Assembly (NCBI RefSeq): GCF_009905605.1
Contig: NZ_JAAAKZ010000001.1
Coordinates: 372,001-436,000 of the forward strand
Length of the DNA: 64,000 bases
Origin: Runella sp. CRIBMP
GTDB lineage: Bacteria; Bacteroidota; Bacteroidia; Cytophagales; Spirosomataceae
Reading direction: 5' to 3'
This document shows, one piece after another, positions 54,603 to 62,756 of the stretch. Both the position numbers and the translations under genes were made by a program. The notes under the pieces were generated by a model, which had not been told where the DNA came from, searched no databases, and worked only from the letters and a program-made list of their open reading frames with translations. Every line of letters begins with the position of its first letter. Within the stretch, counting starts at the first letter, position 1.

Positions 54603-56660
54603 ATGCCCATGCCTAAATCGTCTTTTTATATTTTTTGCCTCTTACTGTCTGCACTAGTGGGTTCGGCTCAGGCGCAGATAGAATCCATAAGTCTCCGTGG
54701 ATTAATAACTTTGAAAAACCCCTCTTCTAACAAAATCTATCGTGTTACTGACGCTGGAAAGCAAGGCGATTGGAAGTACGATGCTACTGATAATGAGTCT
54801 ATTGCCAACGGTGGTACGGTGCTGGAAAGTGCCAATCGGACCATCAAAGGCCGATATAAGCGGGTGTTTGAGTATGAAGACGGTGTAAATATCGACTGGT
54901 TTCTCGACAATCCCTCAGCCCCCATCAATGAGGGTTTGTTGTGGGCCTTAGCAGCTTGCGACCGCGTCAATTTTACGGCCAAAACCTACATCATTGCTCC
55001 AATTGTCATTACGCCTAAACAACTCGTCAATCCCAGAAGGTTACGTTTGTACTTCCAAAATACCGTTTTAAAAGCCCAAAATGGACTTAACAAAATCAAA
55101 GTGCTTCATTTGGAAGATATTCAGGAGTTGACGTTAGGAGGTTCGTTAACCCTTGATGGAAATACTTCTAATCTTAAAATTGCTAATCCGATAAACGAAG
55201 GCGGAGAGGCGTTTCTGCAAATCACAGCCCCCGCCAATAACCCCAAGTCGCGATTAACTATAGGGTCGATTACGTTTAGAAATATCCCAATGTGTGCAAT
55301 AAATATTTTTACCCGCGACCAAGAACGTGACAGCGGCTATGATCGAATACGGGTCAAAGCTTTTCGTGAAATCAACGGGTTTAATTGCTTGAATCTGCAA
55401 AAAGATGATTTTGCGGTGTGGGGTGTCAACGTGCGGGGCGCCCACCGAGCCGTTATCATTGATTCTTTGTATGCGCAGCAGGACAAAGAAGTGTGGGGGG
55501 ATGCGCCCATCGAGAAGCCTTTTTATACGTTTACTTTTGAAAACCAAGTAGACCCTACCGTTCACAAACGCAAGGATAGTTTGTACGTTAAACACCTGTA
55601 TGTCAAGTATTCCTGCGCTATTGTGCTGTACACGCAGGCCATCAACAACGTACGCATCGACAACTATGTGATGGAAGACGTACTACGAAAGCCAGGCGTA
55701 GCCGATGCCGCGGCCTACCCCAATATGCTGAAAAAAAATCTTTCTTGGGTTGGCTCTAAGCATACTTGGACCTCCTATCGAAGTCCGAAAAGTAGTTTTC
55801 ATATCAAAAAAATGTTGGTCAAAAATACCAATTCGGCGTTTATGAGTGAGTCGGTGATGAACGAAATGACGGTGTTGTGGCTCAATAAAGCCATTACGGG
55901 AGCGGTATTTGACGAGATAGAAACCGACGTTCGGCTAAAGCTTTATGGCGACGGGTATTATTTTAACTATCCCGACGTGCCCGACGGGCGGCACCGCATC
56001 GGTACATTTGTGTGCCGAATCCCCGCCAAGAAGAATTATGTGCAACCTTTGGGTTCGGATTTAACCATCGACAGACTACATTTGGCCAAAGGCACAGGGG
56101 TGACGTTTGCGATGGGAAACTGTAAAATCGGAGCCATCACGCAGGAAGTGGGCACGCAGGCGACGTTTGAAAGTCGCGAGAATAAGTTTAAAAATGATAC
56201 TCCGCTCTACAACGGCTTCATTGTAGAGTCCTGCAAAGCGACCGATATTCTTTGGAAATTTAACTGGTATATTCCACAAGAAAATTTTGCGGATGTGAAT
56301 AAAGTGTCGAGGGGAGAGCGCTACGAGTTTAAGAACTTTTCTGGTAATAATTTCTTACAAACACACACCTCCGTCGGCTTGCCCGACGGCCGTTCCATCT
56401 ATGTGACGGCCTTTCGTTACGACGAAGATTCCAAACTGCGGACTTCGGTTCAACAATTTCTGAATTTTGTGGAATTTAACTGGACCAATGTTGAAATGAG
56501 ATTGAAGGATTCGTCGGCTAGTGACTTGACCCAACGGTATGTGCCAATGCAGTCTAGCGCGGAGGGGTTATTGAAAACTGCGCGTAAGTCCCTCCCCAAA
56601 ACGGGTTGGAAAAAAGGCTGGCAACCGAGCTCGTTTGTCAAATGTACCATCCAGCGTTGA
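54603..56660 (+). CDS. Secreted large protein, probable parallel beta-helix
   Basis: The 685-residue product has a signal peptide (MPMPKSSFYIFCLLLSALVGSAQAQ). The body has short beta-strand-like repeats (LRLYFQNTVLKAQNG, LHLEDIQELTLGG, LTIGSITFRNIP, VRIDNYVMEDV) like a right-handed beta-helix of the pectate lyase or phage-depolymerase type. No catalytic signature can be assigned. It stands alone next to the fructan locus and ends at a very strong terminator. Enzyme on polysaccharide or surface protein are both possible. Confidence 0.6.
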   Translation: MPMPKSSFYIFCLLLSALVGSAQAQIESISLRGLITLKNPSSNKIYRVTDAGKQGDWKYDATDNESIANGGTVLESANRTIKGRYKRVFEYEDGVNIDWFLDNPSAPINEGLLWALAACDRVNFTAKTYIIAPIVITPKQLVNPRRLRLYFQNTVLKAQNGLNKIKVLHLEDIQELTLGGSLTLDGNTSNLKIANPINEGGEAFLQITAPANNPKSRLTIGSITFRNIPMCAINIFTRDQERDSGYDRIRVKAFREINGFNCLNLQKDDFAVWGVNVRGAHRAVIIDSLYAQQDKEVWGDAPIEKPFYTFTFENQVDPTVHKRKDSLYVKHLYVKYSCAIVLYTQAINNVRIDNYVMEDVLRKPGVADAAAYPNMLKKNLSWVGSKHTWTSYRSPKSSFHIKKMLVKNTNSAFMSESVMNEMTVLWLNKAITGAVFDEIETDVRLKLYGDGYYFNYPDVPDGRHRIGTFVCRIPAKKNYVQPLGSDLTIDRLHLAKGTGVTFAMGNCKIGAITQEVGTQATFESRENKFKNDTPLYNGFIVESCKATDILWKFNWYIPQENFADVNKVSRGERYEFKNFSGNNFLQTHTSVGLPDGRSIYVTAFRYDEDSKLRTSVQQFLNFVEFNWTNVEMRLKDSSASDLTQRYVPMQSSAEGLLKTARKSLPKTGWKKGWQPSSFVKCTIQR

Positions 56661-56671
56661 GAAGATTTTAT

Positions 56672-56717
56672 AAAAAGCAGGGCGGTTGAAGATTTTGCTT
56701 CAACCGCCCTGCTTTTT
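56672..56717. terminator. Strong bidirectional terminator
   Basis: A 20-bp perfect stem (56672-56691 with 56698-56717, six-base loop ATTTTG) with an A-run on one side and a T-run on the other separates two convergent genes. Confidence 0.95.
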
Positions 56718-56747
56718 TATATCGTTAAATTTTCAGCATTTGCTGGC

Positions 56748-57479
56748 TTAGAATAACAAGCTCAGTCCACCGCCGATACTTAGTAAGCCGATAGGGTGCA
56801 CTTCGCTGATTTTTTCGTCGCCTTTGTCTTTTCCAATGGTTAAAGTACTGGTAATGTCGTTGAAAGACGCTTTGGTGCTTACGTAGTCGGCATGGACGGC
56901 AAGGGCAAAATTGCGCGTGATTTTGCAACGAACGCTCGCGCCGCTTCCTACCGAAAACGAGCCGTTGCGGCTCTGGGCGGTTTTAATAGTCAGCGGAACG
57001 TCAAAAAATGTTCCTTTCAGCTCGGTGAAGGGACGCTGAATCCACGAATAGCCTCCCGTAACGCGGGCGTCAAACATCCAAATTCCTGCTTTGAAGGTCA
57101 TGTAAGGCCCTGCCAAAAAATGCGAACAGTTCCACGTGCCGCCCGAAGACGCCCATGTGCCTCCTGGATGGCTTTTTTGTATACTTTCAACAAGCTTGAG
57201 TGTGCTTGTTTGGTTAAGGCAATTGGTAAAAGACCCCATAATTCCTATCCGCCGCGTAAGGCGGTACCCCGCCGATACTTGCATGGACGAGCCTCGCAAA
57301 GTGCTGATTTCCGAAGATGCGTTGGGATCTGCTTTCATCAGAGATTTGACGGGAATGCTAGTGCCGCCCGAAAAATTCACAAAACCTCGGTGGTCAATGT
57401 GTGATAAAATAAAACTTTGTTGGGCAAAACTCATGCCCGTTACGAGTAACCCAATGACAAGAGTGTATATTTTCTTCAT
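56748..57479 (-). CDS. Outer-membrane beta-barrel protein
   Basis: The 243-residue protein has a Sec signal (MKKIYTLVIGLLVTGMSFAQ), alternating amphipathic strands (QVSAGYRLTRRIGIMGSFTN, FKAGIWMFDARVTGGYSWIQ, GSGASVRCKITRNFALAVHADYV) and a terminal Phe (GLSLLF), typical of an eight- to ten-strand OmpA/OmpW-like porin. Function is unknown. It is divergent from the DxDDTAM protein gene. Confidence 0.8.
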   Translation of the reverse strand: MKKIYTLVIGLLVTGMSFAQQSFILSHIDHRGFVNFSGGTSIPVKSLMKADPNASSEISTLRGSSMQVSAGYRLTRRIGIMGSFTNCLNQTSTLKLVESIQKSHPGGTWASSGGTWNCSHFLAGPYMTFKAGIWMFDARVTGGYSWIQRPFTELKGTFFDVPLTIKTAQSRNGSFSVGSGASVRCKITRNFALAVHADYVSTKASFNDITSTLTIGKDKGDEKISEVHPIGLLSIGGGLSLLF

Positions 57480-57623
57480 AACAACTTATGGGATTAAGGT
57501 TGGTATAAAAGGCTATCCACAACATTCGTGCCAAATTTTAATAGCTTGATTTACAAGACAACTTTCGACTGATTTCTTTGAACAGAAAATGTTTTACGAT
57601 ATTCGCAGCTTGAAATTTTCAGA

Positions 57624-58697
57624 ATGAATGTATTGGATGAAACCATAGCGCGGATTGCAGCCTTGCAGTCGAGAGGAGAGGAGTATTTTGACGAAGGACT
57701 ATTTCCAGCGCAGCGCACTAATCGCCTGATTGGATACCAACGCCCCGATACGACCGTGTTTTTTACGGCGGTGATTGTGTTTACGCTGCAAAAACTAAAA
57801 CCGTTTCTTTCGACGGAGAGTCAGCGATTGGTGGATGAAATTGCGCAAAAGGGCGTTCAGAATTACCCAAAATTTCAGAATAAAGACGGGCTCAAAACCT
57901 ACAATTTCTGGAAAACAACACCTTCCAAACATTTTCCGAACGGCCATGTGTTTCGACATTTTGAGCATTTTCGAATTCCTGACGATACCGACGACACGGC
58001 CATGATTTATCTCACTTCGGCGCCCACGCGGGAGGAGGTGCTTTGGCTGAAAGAAAAATTGAGTTTGCACGCCAACGGGACGAAGCAATTCATTCAAAAT
58101 ACCTATCCCGAATACAGGCAACTGAAAGGGTATTCAACCTGGTTTGGTAAAAACATGTACATTGAGTTTGATGCCTGTGTTTTGGCTAATGCCCTGTATT
58201 GTATTTATGAATATAATTTGCCTATTAATCAGCATGATACAGACAGTTTGAAGTATATCCAGTCGGTGATTGAAACCGATCGTTATTTGAATAAGCCCTT
58301 CAGATGCGCGCACCAGTATCCGCGTACGGTGCCGATTATTTACCACGTTGCGCGTTTGATGGGGGCATTTGTGATTTCCGAGTTAGAGCCTATTCGCGAA
58401 AAACTAATTGCTGATACTCAGTGTCTTCTGCAAAAGCCGCTGTCTATACTAGACGAAATTTGCCTAAAAACATCATTGATGAGGCTGGGCGTAAAAGAAG
58501 TGCCTGAAGCCCGACTTCCCGTTTCGAACGCTGATTTTGAGGGTTTTTATTTCTTCATTGCAGGTTTGTTGACGGCTTACGAAAATCCGTTGTTGTACCG
58601 TCTGGCCATCTCTCCGTGGTTTCAGATGCGCTGGGAATGTGAAGCCCATTGTTGGACATTGGTGGCCGAATACTTGGCTTTGCGGCAAATTGGCTGA
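57624..58697 (+). CDS. Cytosolic protein with DxDDTAM motif, possible alpha-alpha toroid fold
   Basis: The 357-residue protein has no signal peptide. At 121-127 it contains D-T-D-D-T-A-M preceded by FRIPD, the form of the catalytic DxDD(TAM) motif of class II terpene cyclases such as ent-copalyl diphosphate synthases. The sequence is mainly helical, but at 357 residues it is shorter than class II cyclases, which need two barrel domains. It may be a single-domain relative or an unrelated alpha-alpha barrel. No isoprenoid genes are nearby. I do not assign an activity. Confidence 0.55.
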   Translation: MNVLDETIARIAALQSRGEEYFDEGLFPAQRTNRLIGYQRPDTTVFFTAVIVFTLQKLKPFLSTESQRLVDEIAQKGVQNYPKFQNKDGLKTYNFWKTTPSKHFPNGHVFRHFEHFRIPDDTDDTAMIYLTSAPTREEVLWLKEKLSLHANGTKQFIQNTYPEYRQLKGYSTWFGKNMYIEFDACVLANALYCIYEYNLPINQHDTDSLKYIQSVIETDRYLNKPFRCAHQYPRTVPIIYHVARLMGAFVISELEPIREKLIADTQCLLQKPLSILDEICLKTSLMRLGVKEVPEARLPVSNADFEGFYFFIAGLLTAYENPLLYRLAISPWFQMRWECEAHCWTLVAEYLALRQIG

Positions 58698-58754
58698 GAT
58701 GTTTTCTCAGTTTTCTTCAAAATCTTTTAGGAATATTTAAATAAAAGCAGGAAT

Positions 58755-58775
58755 AAAAAGGCGTTTTTGCCTTTT
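58755..58775 (+). terminator. Rho-independent terminator after the DxDDTAM gene
   Basis: AAAAGGC (58756-58762) pairs with GCCTTTT (58769-58775) around GTTTTT, in an AT-rich 149-base gap before the next gene. Confidence 0.6.
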
Positions 58776-58846
58776 ATACTTGATTGCCCAGGAAAATTGG
58801 TTCCAGCAATTACCATGACGTTCATTGTTCCTAACTTTATTTCAGA

Positions 58847-61800
58847 ATGAAACCTTTTCATTTTTTTCTCTCGGTAGCCCTGTGCAGTATAGGATGGTTC
58901 GCTTTTAAGCCCCAAGCCCCCAATATAGTGAAAGCTCCGCCCAAAAAAACGGAGCTGCGATTGGTGCAGGATGAAAAAGCTGGGACCATTTCAGTGTTTC
59001 GACTCAACGGAAAAGAACCCATTTTGACCCAAAATGCCAAGGCAGATTTTCGTCCTTATCTGCACCCCATCATGGCCCCCGATGGCAAGGGAGTTCTGAC
59101 CGAGTATAGTCCGGGGCACCACAAACACCAAACGGGTATTTATTGGGGCTACACACGCGTGAACGGGCGTGATTATTTTCATCATCCTGAGGGGGATTAT
59201 TGGCGGCGGGTTTCGGCCAAAGTAATCAGAAGCAAAGGCCCAGAAGTAAAGTGGGAAACGGTGTACGATTTGCTCGACGAAAAGGGCAACGCGGTACTGA
59301 CCGAAACCCAAACTTGGACCATGACGGAGAAAGATGGGAAATATATTCTTAATCTTGAATGGGCGGGGGAAGCCCAAACCGATGTAACGATTGGGAAATA
59401 CGACTACGGCGGGTTGTTTGTAAGAATGCCTTGGAAACAGGGAATCAAAGGCGAAGTGATAAACGCCGCTCGTCAAAAAAATGAGAAAGCCGAAGGGCAA
59501 CGCGCCACTTGGGTTGACATTGGAATGCAGGTAGAAGGTCGCAGTGATTTGGCGCATATAGCTATTTTTGACCATCCTGAAAACAAAGGCTTTCCGCAAT
59601 ATTGGCGGGTAGACGGCCAATTGGGGGCTGGACCTGCCCGGGCTCGTACGGGAGACTGGCAAATTAAAAAGGGAAAAGTGGAGGTCATAAAGCATCAATT
59701 GGTGATTTATACGGGCGAGTTCAACGATGTTAAATTGTCGGGCACTTGGAGTGAATTTAGCGGGCAAGATATGGCATACGCCCTCTGGGGAGTGGCGCAG
59801 CAGGAAGGCCGTGATGCTAAGTTCCTGTCGCCCGAAGAAGCCATTGCCAACATGACCCTTAAAGAAGGTTTTAAAGTAAATACGTGGGCATCTGAGCCCA
59901 TGATGACGCAGCCGATGGCTTTTTGCTGGGATGACCGAGGTCGCCTGTGGGTGGCCGAAAACCGTGACTATGAATCGCGCGGGCATGGATTTTCCAACGC
60001 GGGCAACAGCCGAATTCTCATTCTGGAAGATACCAATCATGATGGAGTAGCCGATACCAAAAAGGTGTTTTTGGAAGGAATTGCTTTTCCCGCCGCCATG
60101 GCGGTTGGCTTCGACGGACTTTATTTAGGTGCTCCGCCAAACCTCCTTTTTGTGCCCGACCGCAACCACGACGACGTGGCCGATATGGATAATATTGAAG
60201 TGCGGCTTACGGGCTGGGGTATCCGCGACCGCCACGAAACGCTCAATAGTTTACATTGGGGGCCCGATGGTTGGCTGTATGGCTGCCAAGGATTTGCTAC
60301 GCCCTCAAAAGTGCGCAAACCCGAAGGCAAAGGCCGAATTTACAAGCATAAAGACCCATTTCCCGAAGATATTTTGCAGGGTGAAGGCGTAGATATCAAC
60401 GGTGGCGTGTGGCGCTATCATCCAACAAAAGATAAATTTGAAGTGGTGGCGCATGGTTTCAGTAATCCTTGGGGAATTGATTATGATGCTAAGGGGCAGC
60501 TGTTTATCAGCGCCTGCGTGATTCCGCACATGTGGCATGTCATTCTGGGTGGAATTTATCACCGGCAGGGTGGACAACATTTTAATCCGTATATCTACAG
60601 CGATATTCGTACAATTGCCGACCACAGCCACCGCTCGGCGCATGGCGGCGCGCGGGTGTATCAATCGGATGCGTTTCCTGAGGAGCATAAGGGTCGAATT
60701 TTCATGGCCAACATCCACGAGCACGCCGTTTTGTCGGATGTTTTAGAGAAAAAAGGCTCGGGTTTTGTGGCCAAACACGGCGATGAATTGCTCATGGCCA
60801 ACAACGCCCAATGGGTAGGGTTTAGCATGGAAGTAGGCCCCGACGGTGGCTTATACGTACTCGACTGGCACGACGCCGACATCTGCGGCAAAGAAGTTAT
60901 AAACGGAGAAACGGGGCGTATTTTTAGAATTATGCCCAAAGAATCATTGGCTAAAAACTGGGATGGGCGCTTTGGTGATTTGACTAAACTGTCAGATAAA
61001 CAATTGGTTGAGCTGCAAACAAGCCCTAGCGACTGGCATTCAAGAAGGGGCAGGGTGATTCTTCAATCTAGGGCCACCAAAGGAAGTTTAGACAAAAGTG
61101 CCTTGGCTGATTTACAAACTATTTTTCAGACAAATGCGAATCCTGATTACCGACTTCGGGCGCTGTGGGCGTTGCATATTACGGGAAGTATCACGGCGGC
61201 AGAGTTACAGAAGTCCTTGACCGACCGAGATGAATACATTCGCGCTTGGGCAATTCAACTGTTATGCGAAGACAAAACACCACCTACCGAAGCCTTAGCC
61301 GCGTTTGTAAAAATGGCGAAAGAAGATGCATCGCCTGTGGTACGGCTTTATTTGACTTCGGCTATGCAGCGGATTGATACTGAATCTGGGTGGAAAATTG
61401 TGGAACATCTGGCCAAACACGGCGAAGACAACGAAGACCACAACCTGCCCAAGATGATATGGTTTGGCCTGGAGCCATTGGTCAAAACCAACCCCAATCG
61501 CGCCCTTGAATTGGCGTCACAAACGCAGATTTCACTGATTGCTAAGTACGTGGCGCGTCGGTTGATAGATGCCAATGCCCCCGAAACGGTAATTGCGATG
61601 GTGGGCAAATCACCTAAAAATCAGGTAAGTATTCTGGAAGGTATGCGCGATGGATTGGAAGGGCGATTTGACTTAAAAGCACCTGCGAATTGGGCCGCCG
61701 TATACGCTAAGCTGCGCCAAGAAAAAGGCGAAGTAGCAAATCTTGCCACCCAAATAGCCCAACGTTTTGGGGATACTGAAGCTACTCAAAAATCCATGAT

Positions 61801-62677
61801 TACGCTCAAAAATAAAAATGCGCCCTTACTCCTGCGCCAACAGGCACTGCAAGCCATTGCAGCCCGTAAACGAGAGGAGCTGGTAAATGAAATTCCCAAC
61901 TTGTTGAATGAACCTAAATTGCGGATGGATGTGATTAGGGCTATTGCCGATTATGACAAGGAGCCGTTGGCTAAATTGTTGATTTCTAAATATAAAGACC
62001 TTAGTGCTGTCGAAAAACAACAGGCCATACAGACCCTTTCATCCCGTCCTAAATATGGTTGGCAATTAACGCAGGCCCTTAAAAATCAGACGATTCCTAA
62101 ACGTGATGTACCGCCCTATGCCGCTCGACAATTGCTACGGGTAGTGGGTAGTGGATTTATTGAAGTGTGGGGCCCCATTGAACAGGAGCCGTCGTTGGAA
62201 AAATCGTATTCAAAATACCAACGAATGATTACCGATAAAGCCGTTGCCACGGCCAACGCGGTTAAGGGTGAAGTAGTTTTTCAACGCACCTGCGGAAGTT
62301 GTCATAAAATGTACGGCAAAGGTGGAAACATTGGCCCCGACTTAACGGGGTCTAACCGTGCCAATCTGGATTATCTGTTGTTTAATGTACTAAATCCCAG
62401 TGGCGAAATCCAAGAAGATTATAAGTTGGTGGTGGTGACCACCCGCGATGGACGCACGTACTCTGGCAATGTTATCTCAGAAAATGAGCGACAGTTGACA
62501 ATGCGCGTGGTGGGCCAAGATGCGGTGGTAGTCAACAAATCGTCGATTCAGTCGCGGGAGGTGATGCCCACGTCGCTGATGCCCGTGGGATTGTTTGATG
62601 CATTGGCCGAACAGGAAGTACTGGATTTGGTAAAATACATGCGAACCATGAGCGGCAACAAACAGGCACAGAAATAA
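58847..62677 (+). CDS. 1276-residue PmoA-like / dehydrogenase propeller / HEAT / cytochrome c fusion
   Basis: The protein is exported (MKPFHFFLSVALCSIGWFAF). Residues about 35-330 match the DUF6807 (PmoA-like) domain (HPIMAPDGKGVLTEYSPGHHKHQTGIYWG, then HHPEGDYW). Residues 335-700 form a sugar dehydrogenase/PQQ-type propeller (MAFCWDDRGRLWVAENRDY, HWGPDGWLYGCQGF). Residues 720-1120 are HEAT-like helices. The end is a c-type cytochrome with the PVC-type haem site RTCGSCHKMYGKGG. Lone PVC-type haem/dehydrogenase proteins are common; fusion to an N-terminal PmoA-like domain is less so. The likely role is oxidation of an unknown organic substrate in the periplasm, with electrons passed to the haem. 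Confidence 0.85.
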   Translation: MKPFHFFLSVALCSIGWFAFKPQAPNIVKAPPKKTELRLVQDEKAGTISVFRLNGKEPILTQNAKADFRPYLHPIMAPDGKGVLTEYSPGHHKHQTGIYWGYTRVNGRDYFHHPEGDYWRRVSAKVIRSKGPEVKWETVYDLLDEKGNAVLTETQTWTMTEKDGKYILNLEWAGEAQTDVTIGKYDYGGLFVRMPWKQGIKGEVINAARQKNEKAEGQRATWVDIGMQVEGRSDLAHIAIFDHPENKGFPQYWRVDGQLGAGPARARTGDWQIKKGKVEVIKHQLVIYTGEFNDVKLSGTWSEFSGQDMAYALWGVAQQEGRDAKFLSPEEAIANMTLKEGFKVNTWASEPMMTQPMAFCWDDRGRLWVAENRDYESRGHGFSNAGNSRILILEDTNHDGVADTKKVFLEGIAFPAAMAVGFDGLYLGAPPNLLFVPDRNHDDVADMDNIEVRLTGWGIRDRHETLNSLHWGPDGWLYGCQGFATPSKVRKPEGKGRIYKHKDPFPEDILQGEGVDINGGVWRYHPTKDKFEVVAHGFSNPWGIDYDAKGQLFISACVIPHMWHVILGGIYHRQGGQHFNPYIYSDIRTIADHSHRSAHGGARVYQSDAFPEEHKGRIFMANIHEHAVLSDVLEKKGSGFVAKHGDELLMANNAQWVGFSMEVGPDGGLYVLDWHDADICGKEVINGETGRIFRIMPKESLAKNWDGRFGDLTKLSDKQLVELQTSPSDWHSRRGRVILQSRATKGSLDKSALADLQTIFQTNANPDYRLRALWALHITGSITAAELQKSLTDRDEYIRAWAIQLLCEDKTPPTEALAAFVKMAKEDASPVVRLYLTSAMQRIDTESGWKIVEHLAKHGEDNEDHNLPKMIWFGLEPLVKTNPNRALELASQTQISLIAKYVARRLIDANAPETVIAMVGKSPKNQVSILEGMRDGLEGRFDLKAPANWAAVYAKLRQEKGEVANLATQIAQRFGDTEATQKSMITLKNKNAPLLLRQQALQAIAARKREELVNEIPNLLNEPKLRMDVIRAIADYDKEPLAKLLISKYKDLSAVEKQQAIQTLSSRPKYGWQLTQALKNQTIPKRDVPPYAARQLLRVVGSGFIEVWGPIEQEPSLEKSYSKYQRMITDKAVATANAVKGEVVFQRTCGSCHKMYGKGGNIGPDLTGSNRANLDYLLFNVLNPSGEIQEDYKLVVVTTRDGRTYSGNVISENERQLTMRVVGQDAVVVNKSSIQSREVMPTSLMPVGLFDALAEQEVLDLVKYMRTMSGNKQAQK

Positions 62678-62726
62678 ACAAAACGCCCCAAAAAACGCCT
62701 TCTCGCAAAAAGACCAATCTCCTTCG

Positions 62727-62734
62727 TACCTTTG
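62727..62734 (+). promoter_or_regulatory. -7 box of the DEAD-box helicase gene
   Basis: TACCTTTG fully matches TAnnTTTG, 22 bases before ATG 62757. No good -33 box is seen. Confidence 0.45.
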
Positions 62735-62756
62735 TGTTTTATAAATAGCAAAGCGT

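Noticed and set aside
58991-60040. 349-codon minus-strand frame
   Set aside because: It is antisense to the strongly supported 1276-residue gene and has no recognisable motifs.
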